A stretch of 64,000 nucleotides of DNA from Trichobilharzia szidati (lineage: Eukaryota; Platyhelminthes; Trematoda; Strigeidida; Schistosomatidae): contig OX235277.1 in the NCBI GenBank assembly GCA_944472155.2, positions 12,658,804 to 12,722,803 of the forward strand, written 5' to 3'. Below are positions 12,489 to 24,970 of the stretch, piece after piece. Made by a program: the position numbers and the translations under genes. A model generated the notes under the pieces. It did not search any database and was not told the DNA's origin. It was given only the letters and a program-made list of their open reading frames with translations. How positions within the stretch are numbered: the stretch's first letter is position 1; every line of letters starts with the position of its first letter.

Positions 12489-14946
12489 GTATGTTTTCTT
12501 GTGATGTGCATTATACTGTGATTATAGTAGATTTGTATTCATTAGGCTTGCTGGGTATTATTTGAAATTTGGAAGTTGCCTTATGTACTGTTCAGCTATT
12601 CTGAATGTCGGATGATCAAATTTGTGTAGTAATGTCGTTGATGTTGGGCGTTCACGAGTGTAGACTTCAACTACACTGTGTTTATAACTTCCATGAGAAT
12701 TGTGTTTGTGAGCATGAGAGTCATGTTTACATCAGATGAATTCCATAGCAGCGGTATATGAAGAAGATTGATATTCCTAATAATGGGAAAGCATTGTGAT
12801 TGTTTTCGGTAGATCCGTGTCTCCATTGTTTAGCATAGATGTGACATAGATGTGGTTTCTGCACTGGGTAATATCTACAATATGTCGTCACTGGTCTGTT
12901 GCTCATGTGTAACTGTACACTCAATGAACCCTGTTTATTGCTTGATGTACATTGTCGTGCTCTGTATCTTGTCTGGCATGTAGCCTAGTTGATAACTGAA
13001 CAGCATCTCAATTGATGACAATGTCAGTGAAGTTGCGTTCAGTAAATCATGGCTAATTATTATTCATTTGTGTTCACTGGATTAGTTCCTAATTGAATGT
13101 TATGCACACTATAGATCAATTGTCAAGACACGAACAAGTCAAATATTCTTTGTAAAAATGATATGAGTAAAATCTCAGCGAAGTTGAAAAGACCGACTTC
13201 ACCCTTTATTTGGAAACAGGTGCGAACTTATTCAGGGACATTAACATAACGGAGGTTTATGTATAAAAAGGATATCTCATGTCTTAAAAAACTTTGTCTC
13301 TATATATGAGTCATGAAGCACGCATCCACATGAACAAAAAAATTTTATTACGGATCATCGAAATTTGACCACGGACATTCAAATTTTGGTCAACTTTAGT
13401 TATACACTTTGAACAGTCTTTACTTTTGATCAGATTATGTTCGACTGAATTTCCATGGTCTTAGAAAGCTGAGTGTGAAAATATATGTGCATGTGCAGAA
13501 AACATTATTGTCTTTATGATTGTTTTTGTGAAACAGTTGTAAAACATTTCTTAATCTCTCCATCAGAAGATATAGGCAATCAGTAATTTATACCAAGTAT
13601 GAATAATTAGTGATAGATATCCATTGTAATTTATTAATCAGGATTTACAATGCATCAGCTGACATGACACCTGCACGCCTGTTCAAACTGTTGAGATTCA
13701 CTCATGTATGTAGGGCTTCTGCTGTCAGTCTTTCTTTATACGATCCAAAACACTTTCGTAGAACCATCGTCCTAAAAAAGTCGATATGGGAACCTGTTTC
13801 CATTGAACGCAGTGCGACCACTGATCTGTTTTCTAGTTTCTTTAGGTCTGCAGAGATCTTCGAGACCACTTTGATACATCTTTAATACTCTTCTATTCTC
13901 ATATTTACCTGACTGGGTGTTTCTCGTTCATATACGGCGATGCACTCAAGGACACACCCCTGTCAATAACCCAATTATCACCAACAGATTTCTGTCCAAC
14001 CTTTTATTCACATTTTGAATAACTCTCTATGAAGGATTTAGGATTATTACTTGATTCCATCAGAACTTTCAAGTTCATCTAATTAGGTGTAATGGAAATT
14101 TAAGAAGTCGACTGAAAGAATAAAGGGGCATCGCAGACATCTTGCATAGTGTCCCTCATTTTCATTGACATTTGTTTTCCTCCAAAGATACCAACTTCTC
14201 AGCCTCTGGTGGAATTTGTAGGAACTCGGTGTCAAAGCCATGTTGTGAGGGTTTTGTGTGTAAACGATTTGCGACACGGAATGGTGGATATCTTACATCT
14301 TGAGAATTGCGATCATCGTGCCTCTTCGATGAAGTGTGTTGCATTCGGACATGTGCCCGCCATGTTCGCGAACCTAATATACGCTGATTTCAGTGAATGC
14401 GTCGCGTTGTCATATATATTTTTGCAAGTAGTGGTTAGAAAAACAGGCTGGCGAATTGACTGGTCAGGAAATTAGTATTCACAACTGCGTGTGCATCACC
14501 GGTAATTTCAAAATCGGCAACAGCGTACTCCAAAAACGTGAAGAATTTTGCCAACTGATTAAGTTGAGATAAATCACTTTTCACTGTCTCTCATGTTCCC
14601 TCATAACCATCTGATATTGTTACACCTCATCACACGAATCGAAGTGATTTATGTCTAATGCGGTGTGGTTTGTATTCGTTATCTTATATTCAAATATTTA
14701 GGCATTAACTCAGTTCACCAGACTCCGGAGGCGTCAACTGTATGCGTAGGAGGAACTTCTGATACTGGTCGGAAAGTGGCCAACAACTACTCTGGGTCGA
14801 ACTGTGTTTCACCAATACCACTACAGCGACAACTATAGTACTATTGTCACAAGATTGACGCGTTCTGCAACAGAATACATTCGGATGAATAACTAGTGGA
14901 TATTGCTGTGTTAGAACAGCACCTCAACTATTTACAATTCAGTGCT

Positions 14947-16342
14947 TCCATATTAGTTTGTTCATTAGGTATATCACACAGTGAAACAGTATTATTTACT
15001 GGATGACGTTTACATCAAAATTTATCGTTCATAATCATATCAATTGTGATCACACGACTTTGACATTTGAGTTTTATAGTTTTCTTTGTTCTCTCCTATT
15101 TGTCGTTTGAGTAGTAGAATTTTCCAGATATCGGGGACAGGTGATGAATCATTCCTATTACATGTATTTGTAGTTGATTCGATAAACAAAGCTTCTGTTA
15201 TCAATCTCTTTCTATACCCTGTGACATTAGATTTTACAACTGTCATCCTATCCCATCCTATGGTATGGTTGTGTGTAACTGCATGTAGTGAGTGCTATAG
15301 CTGAACTATTCTCTAGATTTCTTATTTTATTCGGGTCAACCAATCTAGATTTTGCTAGGTTTTTATGTTCGGCTAGTCTGACTACTCCTGTTCTACTTGT
15401 TTGACCTATGTATTTGACCTGACAATCATTGCAGGCAGGGTATGAGATAAACTAAATTGTTTTGTTTTAAGGGCTCTACTGGATCCTTAAACCGACAAAG
15501 CTTGTTTCTAATTGAGTTTGTGTGTTTGAATGTCATTTTTATTCCTGCCTTGTTAAGAATTCTGCGTAAGGCTTCTGAGGTTCCTTCCTTGTATGGAATT
15601 ACTACTGATGATTTAGATTTCTTACTATTGGTGTCATTATAATTATTATTATCATTATTATTGTTATTATCACTACCACTACTGTCATTATTTATTTCAT
15701 TTTTACATTTCCTTACATATTTCTTGACTAATTTATCCGGGTAATTATAAAGTTTCAAAGCTTCTTTTAATGCGTATCTATTCCTGTTTTAGATTTTCTT
15801 TGGTACTACTTGGTTTTTGTCCTCTGTCATTTAAACACTTCACCAATCCTATTTTTACTGACATAGGATGGGACGATCGGAAGTCTAGCAAAATCAGCAT
15901 TGGTTGACCCGAATAAAATAAGAAATCTAGAGAATAGTTCAGCTATAACACTCACTACATGCAGTTACACACAACCATACAATAGGATGAGATAGGATGA
16001 CAATTGTAAAATCTAATGTCACCGGGTATAGAAAGAGATTGATAACAGAAGCTTTGTTTATCGAATCAACTACAAATACATGTAATAGGAATGATTCATC
16101 ACCTGTCCCAGATATCTGGAAAATTCTACTACCTCAACGACGACAAATTGGAGAAAACAAAGAAAACTATAAACTCAAGTGTCAAAGTCGTGTGATTATA
16201 ATTGATATGATTATGAACAGTAAAAAATTTTGTTCGAAACGTCATCCAGTAAATAATACTGTTTCGCTGTGTGATATACCTGATAAACAAACTAATATGC
16301 AATTAACTACTACCACAGTGCTCAAATTTTACACATATATTA
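14947..16342. mobile_element. Inverted Penelope-like composite in the intron of gene 1
   Basis: The insertion is flanked by a 13-bp duplication, ACAATTCAGTGCT, at 14934-14946 and 16343-16355. Unit 2 carries a diverged empty site near 26678. Inside, a minus-strand PLE 3' end (about 14950-15345) and a plus-strand copy (about 15890-16293) form ~400-bp inverted arms around a ~545-bp middle with further minus-strand PLE coding sequence. The right arm carries an extra ~47-bp tail. PLE insertions are known to take such inverted, partly repeated forms. Confidence 0.8.
15040..15758 (-). pseudogene. Penelope-like element, GIY-YIG endonuclease end
   Basis: Read on the minus strand, two adjacent frames give an Asn-rich linker (near 15640-15690, from an ATT-type repeat), then 'VVIPYKEGTSEALRRIL', then 'VYLIPC', then after a frameshift 'CQVKYIGQTSRTG' (the GIY-YIG nuclease motif) and 'RLAEHK'. 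The C-terminal block contains 'YRKRLITEALFIES' and 'CNRNDSSPVPDIW'. This order is typical of the nuclease end of a PLE. It is a different subfamily from the elements at 2947 and 58160. A frameshift near 15440 and a stop near 15250 make it a pseudogene. The same C-terminal block is repeated on the + strand at about 15997-16200. Confidence 0.75.
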
Positions 16343-17224
16343 ACAATTCAGTGCTGTCCATCACTTTTCTAATGTTCATCTCTCCACCATTTTCACATTA
16401 ATAATGATAAAGATATTTCAGGTCATGACTTCAGAAACTCGTATGCGTTCTGTAGTGTTCACAGTGGTCTCATGACTGTAGACTAGTCCTTCTCATAGCC
16501 AACTAATCACAAATCAGTGAAGCTCGTCGCCTTCTCCTATAAACGTTGTGGTACATACGTGACAGTTTGTAATTTCTACACTTCTGTCATCTGAGTGAAC
16601 ACTCTTCGTGTGTCAATCACACTGTTTCATCCTTGTACACTTGATGGATATTTGAATCAGGAAAATAGATCCGTTGAAATGTATGCTAACTGATGTGCAT
16701 ATGTCTGCGTTATTCCACTGCGCGAAAGGAAACAGGGGACGAAGTTTGTGAAATTTGTGTAGAAATAGGTAAATAAGTCGGTTTCAACACAGGACACACT
16801 GGTCACTGAACGCAATGGAGATAATCATTGGCATTCCTGCGAATAATAGTGATCAGTAGATATTCACATGTTTATAGGAAGTTTGACAAGGTTTGCAGGA
16901 TATGCCTCTGTTGCTTTGAATAAACCCTCTGCATCTCTGTCATTTCAATTTATGCTAGTTGATAACATAATTGTGCGTGAATGGATGGCAGATTTCTGCC
17001 AACTATGAATTGAACCTGATCTCTGACTACAATTCACTTGAGTCAAACTGACGTCGCCTACAAATCGGGAGGAGAAGTGGTGTTGAGGTAGTAGTGTGGA
17101 TGTTTCATCTCGCAATAATTTATCGATTAATTCATTCTTGATAATTTCACGTTAACTTTCAAAGCTTACTCTGTCATTCTTTTCCATGTAATAACAATAT
17201 CTTTGCATTTTTTTTCATTGAAAG

Positions 17225-17412
17225 GAGAGGACTGTGTGTGTAAGAATTTTGAAACTGACACTCTTCATGCTAGGGAGTGTTGTTCTTCATCTGATTGTCG
17301 ACATCGCAATTCATCCGGGCTTCAATTTTGTTGTAAACGATCAGGTGAATTCTGTAGGGCAAATGAAGATTGCTGTGGAAATTTTTGTCATTATTTTGAA
17401 TGTTACAGATGA
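17225..17412 (+). CDS. Cysteine-rich secreted protein 1, exon 2 (12-Cys domain)
   Basis: The acceptor (TTGAAAG|GA) leaves a phase-1 start that matches exon 1. The frame runs 61 codons to TGA. Cysteines follow C-x-C-x12-CC-x4-C-x10-CC-x6-C-x5-CC-x3-C-x4-C. The last six (C-x6-C-x5-CC-x3-C-x4-C) match the spacing of inhibitor cystine knots. The N-terminal half adds six more, so the fold could also be a colipase/Dickkopf-like or novel one. The protein is small, basic and presumably extracellular. I do not recognise a named family, and a function cannot be read from the sequence. AATAAA lies 57 bp after the stop. Confidence 0.7.
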
Positions 17413-17468
17413 TGTGTTAAATGAAAACTGAATTGTGAAATTTGTTTGTGGGTGTCGGGATAATGAGA

Positions 17469-17474
17469 AATAAA
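17469..17474 (+). terminator. Polyadenylation signal of gene 1
   Basis: AATAAA in a conserved 3' block. The same hexamer follows the Cys exon in unit 2 (27839-27844) and unit 3 (44183-44188). Confidence 0.6.
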
Positions 17475-18734
17475 TCGCTTTTGACAAATTCCTTGTTTTC
17501 TGATTACAAATTCACAGCTTCATTCGACATTTCACGAATTCAGTGTAATCGCCAGTCTCACGTGATCTCTGAAATCAGCTAGCCAGTTGTAAATGTGTTA
17601 ACAGAAATTTGCTGATCGAGTGGTTTCAGTGAATAATGAATGACATGATGTAGTTAATTTCACTGGAAGTTACACTGTCAATCTACACAGCATATGGTTA
17701 ACATAATCGCGGTTGAATACATTCCTTCACTGGCTTAAAATAGGTGGCATCGAGTATTTCCTGTGGTGTGCATACAAAGCCGTATTCAGCGACCAGTAGT
17801 CGATCTTTGGTTGATAAATGCGATCGAAGATAAACGAAGACAATTCTAGAATTCATAAATGCTGTGCATTCTTTCCTACATTCCGTCTATCGAAATGATT
17901 GAGTAACGTAGGAAAGAAATCTCGTGTAATACAGATGGATATTTGATGCATGAAACAACAACCACATTCAGTCTACATGCATCGGGAATATGAGCATTTT
18001 GAGTGTGAATTAACCTGTTCGATGAGAGATGTACATTGTAATTTGTGGGCTACCACGCAAAACTTAACCTCAGCTTTAGGAATTACAGGAATATGCATGC
18101 ATGTGTCTTTACCTTAAAATTAGGACAATAGATGTAGCAGTCGACGAGACACGAATTCGAGTAATAAACGGCGCCTACCGACTGATGACATTTATTGGTT
18201 TCTACCTGCATTCATCAGGTTGAATGTTTATTCTGCTTATTCGTCACTGGTTCAATTTACCAGATTAATTGTATCTGTAGACTGTTACTTCGAAATCCAA
18301 TATTCACTGTGTCAGATATATAGAGATAATGTTTCCGAAGAGACAATTGCATTGACACTGCCTTTCAGGGCTACAAAATGAGAAGAGCATGATTAGGAAG
18401 CAAAGCCATTAAACATTTCATAGACTCTGATTGCAACGATCATGTTGGTTCACGGTAGATGACTATTCATTTTGCCAAATGATTCCTCATTCTCGAGTGT
18501 TCAGTAATCAGTTATTGAATACAGGAAAGAATTCTTTCACACTTGACAATGTTTTCTTTCCTATTGAAACATTCCTGATACACTGAGGATATATTTCTCC
18601 ATGAGATATTTGGTCATAGTCACTGAGAGCGAAAACGACGACAAAATCATGGAGGTGGGGTTGGTAGCCTCATAAATGACACTCTCAATTTCACCGGACT
18701 CATACATGCTGAGCGAGATGAAGTCAGCCGATAT

Positions 18735-18965
18735 TATAAAAAGCTTCCGTCTATGCCTTAGTTGAATACAGCCTTAAATGTTCTGTCTCTGATTTACATA
18801 AATATAAAGATAAAGATAAATATATACTGGGTTGCAGGAACTTGGCTGGTTTCATTTTATGTCACAAATGGATGCCTAGTAGAATCCCACTGGAGAATCA
18901 AGGAGTAAGAGAATGCTGTTTCATTCAGTTACTAAGATTTTCTCCAGCACACTCCCGTGATATCA
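18735..18965 (-). repeat. Dispersed repeat related to the hammerhead SINE
   Basis: Matches 36655-36885 over most of its length ('AAGCTTCCGTCT', 'GAATACAGCCTTAAATGTTC', 'ACTGGAGAATCAA'). On the minus strand a CTGGAGA and a GAAACAGC lie at the spacing of the hammerhead core seen in the other copy, so it looks like a diverged Smα-type element whose core has decayed. Confidence 0.55.
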
Positions 18966-20764
18966 GTCGAAGTCGAAATCTTAACCTCTACGTAACTAAG
19001 CAAGTCCGTTGATTGTTCAACTACAGTGACGGAATCCAAAGGCCTGTGATGTTTTACTTGTGTCAGACAGGGGCATATAACAGTTTTGCTAATAGATGTT
19101 CTTTGCCGAATGCCTGTCCTCACTTATGACAATCTGATTATGACTAATCAGGAGAAAATCAATCCCACACACACCAGGTCTGCCTGTTTGGATGTTAAGA
19201 CAAATACTCGTCAAAATCTTGAGCTTTTGATGTCTCTGCATGCCGCAAATTTCCAGAAGTTAAGATCACACGAGACACTGGGTTCCCACCTAGTGTTCGA
19301 ATAGCCAAAGAGCTTGCTTCGTTACCCGAGGATTTGGAATTCTATCTCAAATGATGTCAGTGGTGGATACTGTCAAAGAGTCCCAGGATAGGCTGCATAC
19401 TAGTGCTGTAATAAGTACAAGTCGTGTGCAGAATTCGAATGACGTAAGTAAATTGTCTAAGTATTTCGTTTTCGTATATTATCATTTGTGAGTATTGCTA
19501 AGCTCATTTAATTAAGATTACTACAATCACTTCCTTTATATTCTATTAGATAGAATTTCTTCAAACATTTATACGTTTTAATAAGGTTATAAGCTGCAGT
19601 CCTTTTATTTCTGACTCCTGTATATTTGCTCTCACTGAAAGTCTAGGTATCAAGCAGGATGTTATTTCAGTAGCATTTCCTTAATACCAGCCAATGACAG
19701 ATACCATATAAAAGGAAAATGGAACACAAGTGATGACAGTCACAATGACATCTAAAGAAAAGAAGTCACTTATATACTGGCATCTGTGTCTCAGCTTTCT
19801 TTGTTATCCACAAAGTCATATCGATATCGCACTTGAATACCTGTCGGCTACAACTGAATATTCCTATAGGAAACAATGACAGTTTAATCGCTATATCTTC
19901 AATTAAGCTGTGATTGCCAATATGTATTCAAAAATTATATTTTTCCATACTTGGTTCTCAAATGCACTCCTTTGTTCATGGTACTGAACAGCTTCTGCTT
20001 TCGTCCACTATCTCTGTAGTGGTTCATATTCTCACTCAGAATATTCCTCTCCTCTGAGAGCTTAAGATTCAACATGACTGAAAGTTGGGTGAATTTTTCA
20101 CGGGTACATCAACAGAATGACTGACACAACCTGTAATACATGGTGATGGGTCAAAGTTTTTTCTCAATGGGTGTGGAAATTCACACGATGATAGACCTCA
20201 GTGATGTTGAGGCATATAGAGAATATATTGACTTAGTCAAAGGTCTAACCAGGACGATGTGCTAAACATTTTCTGAAGAAATGGTTACTTTGTGAAATAC
20301 AAACATAACTGAGATTTCCAACCGGCATTATCAATCTACTTTTCGTGCGTTCTTTTGTTTTAATAGTCGAACAATATCCATAGAAGCGTGATTTAAAGCA
20401 AGCTAAGCTGGAATTCACCAAGTAAACCTTTAATGGACATCCTGGCTGATAATCTTGGTAACTGACTTGCGATATAGGTGGTATAATTAAATCGAATTGT
20501 GTCTCCTGTTATGGATTCGCATAAGTGGAACTACTTAAGGATACATAAGCAAAGTACACTTGACAGGATATCTGGTCTTATGAGAAGATTTTGATTTTAA
20601 GCAAGATTGAATAACAACAACAATCAGAAAAATCAGAAGAAGATCTCGGAATACAATTATCACATCACCATCTTTTACTTGATTTCTCGACTTATTGTTT
20701 GTTCATCAGTTCTGATTAATTTCGCTAAGTCAATCAGGGTGGCTGTTATACTATAGCTGCTACT
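18966..20764. other. Spacer between units 1 and 2, no gene recognised
   Basis: Only short frames without motifs. No repeat shared with other parts of the window was noticed. Confidence 0.5.
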
Positions 20765-21030
20765 ATGGTGCTATCCATTTCACAAGAGAATAAGAGATAA
20801 AATCAGAATTCCAGTTTTTTTGGATTTTCTTCTAGAAAGGAGATCTGACAGTTCTCTTTGAAGATTGATCTACAGGAAACCAATATGCAGTAGCAAATAC
20901 ACGAATTTTCATATTTAGGTACCTTTCATAGGAAAGAGAAAACGTATCAACTGCTTCTCCTCAAGAATAATGGGAGAATGCGCCTGTAGTACAACTGATG
21001 GTGAACTAGAGAGACTCAGACAGGTCCTCG
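20765..21030 (+). pseudogene. Penelope-like RT fragment at the left end of unit 2
   Basis: Near-match to the PLE at 58555-58800 (shared 'GTGCTATCCATTTCA', 'CTACAGGAAACCAATATG' and 'TGATGGTGAACT'), then a jump to the unit-4 equivalent of 59050. It codes the RT region just after the catalytic motif, interrupted by stops. Its presence at the same place beside units 2 and 4 shows it was carried along in the tandem duplication. Confidence 0.7.
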
Positions 21031-21460
21031 TGAAATGATCTAAGTGACTAGACGAGACAACATCTCTCACAACCATCACCTGAACTCTTTCTTTTCACGC
21101 TCGCATGTCCGGAATATCTATGATTGCGGGTAAATTTGTCTCTGATAGCGAGTAATAGGAATTAGATATTATTCATAGGCTCAGTCTCACGAGGAAAGTA
21201 TTATTCACATGTGTTGAGAACGAGAGAATTCAGCTCCTTATGGTACTACAATACAATGACAGACATCTACACAGTGAAATCACATAAAAAGTGCAAAACA
21301 TAACGAGAACATCATTTTTGAATGTCGATAGTAGAGGCAGTTGAGTAGACAAGGTATTGAGAGATCCTGGTAGCGAAAGTACACGGACAAGCAAATGAAG
21401 ACACATCCAAATGGATGAATAAGGAAATATCTTCAAGACTTCGAAGATGATATGGATTCT

Positions 21461-21945
21461 TTTACGAGTTGATCGCGGACTGATATCAGCTAGAGAACCA
21501 TTGAAAACCAAGGAGTACTGGACAGCTGCTGTTTCATCCTAGTTTGGGAATCATCGGCAGTACGCACCCACTGGGATTCGAACCCAGGACCTTCCGGTTA
21601 CAAGGCAAGCTCGTATACCATTCAGCCACTGGGACCCGATTCAATGGCTCATGAATTCTAACTTCTACCAATTCGTGATTTTAGCGCCACCCCAACTATT
21701 GTCGTTGGTGGAAATCCATCCACTCGTGACTTCTAATTGGACCTCACTGGTCACGACTTCTCACTAGAACTGCAGGAAGCTCCAACCTGTAGCAAGTCAC
21801 TAGCGAGCATCAGAATAATTATCTATAGTTTGGTTTGTAAGGATTAGTTATGTTTTACGAGTTGATCACGGACTGATATCAGCTAGAGAACCATTGAAAA
21901 CCAAGGAGTACTGGACAGCTGCTGTTTCATCCTAGTTTGGGAATC
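21461..21945 (-). mobile_element. Smα-type hammerhead retroposon with direct terminal repeats
   Basis: Flanked by an 11-bp target duplication (ATATGGATTCT at 21450-21460 and 21946-21956). Units 1 and 4 have the uninterrupted site. The ends are direct repeats of about 92 bp (21461-21554 and 21854-21945) with one clear difference, giving a period of 393 bp and thus ~1.2 tandem units. On the minus strand each repeat carries the hammerhead end and the body. A tRNA-like head with a B-box lies at about 21570-21645. Elements of this kind are transcribed by pol III and retroposed by a helper. Confidence 0.8.
21515..21563 (-). ncRNA. Hammerhead ribozyme motif (type I), probably weakened
   Basis: On the minus strand: stem I GTACTG pairing with CAGTAC, core CCGATGA, stem II TCC/GGA around CAAACTA, GAAA, short stem III CAG/CTG, and the GTC cleavage triplet. 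The invariant U of CUGA is C here and the pair closing stem II is mismatched, so activity is doubtful. Family: schistosome Smα hammerheads. Confidence 0.65.
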
Positions 21946-24360
21946 ATATGGATTCTGTCAAGTCCATGAGTGCTGTCAACAGAAAAAAAAGGGAAGGAAG
22001 ATGCCTAAAATTGCTGAGGTTCGTGGGATTGACACGAATAAATTCACTAAGTGTAAGTCGGTGTGAAAAGTGACCAATAAGGTTAAGTTATTCTGAGTGG
22101 ACTCAATCGAAAGCGAGGCACTTCAGCATTGCTACATAGTTTACAATAATCGATTCGTGAAGAGGACATGCACAGGGCTCCATTCGATATCCACTGATTT
22201 TACACTCCTATGTAGTCCAAAATGAATATGGGTACGACATCCGGCTGAAGAGTGACAACTTGGTGTCGGCAACATGTGAATCAGGATATGCGTGAGTCCG
22301 TATATGGCACCAGAAATGAACAGTGAATGATGTTCATAAGAGACTGGAAAGTGACTTAAGCGAAAAATTGATTCATCATATCTCTTAACACGAAGCCACT
22401 GAAAATACGAACGCACTGTGTAGATCACATTCCGTATCAAACAATATTCGACATTATTAGATTATCATTTGTGAAGACGTATAACAGTGATGAGCTTCAG
22501 CTGGGATCGCAAACGCATAGGGCTGGGATTTCGAAATCGGAATAAACATTGAGCAGACGAGATAAAATCTCTCACAGACATACAGTGAAATCATCATCTG
22601 GAGCAGTTCTGTCAATCGTTACGTCAGGATCATACGTTTATGTGCTCCAGAGTATCTACGAGTGTGCGAGAAAAAATTCGAAGAAGCGAATTGAAGGAAT
22701 ACGAAATCGAAATACCTGGGGTAGTCAAAAAACAATGCTCACGTGGCAAAATCCAACCGTCATTTATCGACTGATGAATAAACTATCTGAAGTCCAAAGT
22801 TGACGAATGATTAAAACCCCAGTGATGCAATGAATAGCTCAACAATGACAGAATTCTCTGTGTGCGATCACAGTTTTCGGTGTTGTTAATAACTTGGTCG
22901 GCGCTAAATCAACAAATTCCTAAATACCGTACACAGCATAGATTGCATTTCTGAACATCCATCATTAGGGCGTCCATTCCTCACATACCTTGTTGACTAC
23001 TAAAGGTGTATAAACACATTACTCACATTGCCTGATTTCCTATTCATTCAAATTTAATGACGGTTGTGAGTATTGCCACTTGCACATGTTATGACCATTG
23101 CTATGTGGATTTTATTAGTTGTCTTGCAGATAACAATCACTGTTTGACTATTGTGCGCATACAGCTATCGAAGTTGATAAGGAAGATATTGAAGGGGCTA
23201 TTCCTTGATCAGTGATTACTCTTTACAATTCTGAATCAGCTCCATTCACAGATTGTGAGGAATGACTGTGTTTTGTGTCCTGGGCTATGCAGAGCAATCA
23301 CTCGTAATTGAATCTTCTTCCACATAATTTTCCAATGGCAGACTGATATTAACCCAACTTTAAAATGATTTGAAAGCTTTCGTAGACTTCGAATTCTTTA
23401 GAGTGCTGTATAATAGAAACGTCAGGATACAAACGTAAATGCAATCAACAGGGTAGATGCATTATCTGGACTTCAGTCACTTCACAGTGATCGTTCAATG
23501 AATCCGTTTCAAACGTGCCATTTGACTGTTCTATTGCGAATGACGTCACTACTTGGGAATCACTATCATACGCGAAATAGTATTTGAGAATGTCGACAAG
23601 TCTGTCGATATCATTATTGTGGTGCCTAATATCATGTTGAAATGTATCCCTCGACTACGCTGATGATGTAATTCAATCACGCGTTTACAGTACGCTGTGC
23701 GTTGTAATCTGAAACTCGACCACAGATGTGAATTCTAATTACGGAAAGTTTGTTTTAATTTGACGTGTTACATGCAGCAGTTCATGTTTATCTCACTTCG
23801 TCAACGCCTAACTGGTTCCTCTCTCCTCTTCACATTTGATCAATTTTCCACATGTAACATGGAAACCAAATCATTCATAATTCTGTTACATAATTCGTTT
23901 ACATTTAACAACGAGTTCTATAAAATTTTGTTATTATTTCTAGCTAGATTATGCACAAGGCGTCTACTTAATGTTAGTCACTTTTATCCGAATACAAAAT
24001 GAGAATGAAAATAACAATTCGAACAGTCAGTATGATCATGTCAAGTGAATAAGTAGAACTTATGTGTATGTGCAAATAACTATTGTAATGGAATTATTAT
24101 AAATGACTGGGTCTATTTGACAATGAACACAATACAACTACTCACGGACATTGTGTATAAACTAAATGTTACATTCAATTACAATAAATTACGTGACGAA
24201 TACTCGTGTTCTTCTCATTGATCTCACTATACTGACTACGTTTCCACTAATCCCTGTGCTTAGGGAAATACTCACTTATGTTCCAGTGTGAACAATCTTC
24301 ATTCGTGTGTGAACACAATGGCATATAGATATATGTCCACCATTTGGATACAGTGGGAAA

Positions 24361-24366
24361 TATATA
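24361..24366 (+). promoter_or_regulatory. TATA box of cysteine-rich gene 2
   Basis: TATATAA begins 46 bp before the ATG, as in the other units. Confidence 0.6.
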
Positions 24367-24406
24367 ATGGCTTTCCCCTTTACACTGTGGCAATAATAAT
24401 CCGAAT

Positions 24407-24482
24407 ATGCACACTTCTACGTTGCTCAAGATATTGGTATTGTCAGTTCTGATGATGGGCGACCAGGTTGTACGGGCTTCAG
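24407..24482 (+). CDS. Cysteine-rich secreted protein 2, exon 1 (signal peptide)
   Basis: 76 nt, phase-1 end, donor CAG|GTATGT. It differs from gene 1 by one Thr-to-Lys change before the hydrophobic core and a Gln-to-Arg change near the cleavage site. The exon is intact, but the downstream Cys exon has an early in-frame stop, so the gene may no longer make a full product. Confidence 0.6.
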
Positions 24483-24970
24483 GTATGTTTTCTTGTGATG
24501 TGCATTTTATTGTGATTATAGTAGATTTATATTCATAAGTCGGTTGGGTATTATTTGATATTCGGTAGATTCCTTTTATACTGTTCAGCTTTTCTGAATG
24601 TCGGTTTATATACTTTGTTTAGTAATGTCGTTGATGTAGAGGCGTACACGAGTGTACACTTCAACTTCACTCGGTTGATAACTTGCATGATAATTGTGTT
24701 TGTGAGCATGAGATGCTTCGTCAATTTCGGAGTGTCATGTTTACATTAGGTGAATTCGATAGCAGGGATATTTGTAGAATATTGGTATTCTTAAGAATGG
24801 GAGAGCATTGTGATTGTTTTTGGTAGATCCTTGTATTCATTGCTTAGCATAGATGTGACATTGATGTTGTTTCTGCACTGGGAGGCATCAACATGCATAA
24901 TAAACAAAATAGTATCAGCTGTAACCACAATTTGACCTCAGACATTCACATGTTGGTCAACCTCAGTTAG

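Larger units (their letters stand above)
9450..18652 (+). repeat. Tandem gene unit 1
   Basis: Collinear with units 2, 3 and 4 over most of its length. Landmarks include 'GAGCTTCAGCTGGGATC' near 10298, the stretch around 11187-11290, the TATA and signal exon near 12367-12488, the conserved intron block near 14190-14345, the Cys exon at 17225-17412, and the right end near 'GACGACAAAATCA'. The unit's right edge matches that of unit 3 (near 45572). The only gene that holds together in all units is the secreted cysteine-rich one. Other small open frames in the unit are not kept in frame between copies. Confidence 0.85.

Noticed and set aside
14149..14475. Open frame repeated at 25802-26062, 43023-43229 and 63214-63510, as a possible extra exon or gene
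   Set aside because: Frame lengths and ends differ between units through indels, the frame starts at arbitrary ATGs inside the intron, no motif is visible, and unit 3 keeps only part of it while its gene is intact. Similarity is explained by the unit duplication.
15642..15690. ATT-type microsatellite as an independent repeat feature or retroelement tail
   Set aside because: It lies inside the minus-strand PLE frame and codes its Asn-rich linker.
16225..16250. CGAAAC near the PLE 3' end as a PLE-type hammerhead
   Set aside because: The minus-strand match reads CTGGATGA with an extra G in the core and has no stem II. PLEs are known to carry hammerheads, but this one is not supported.
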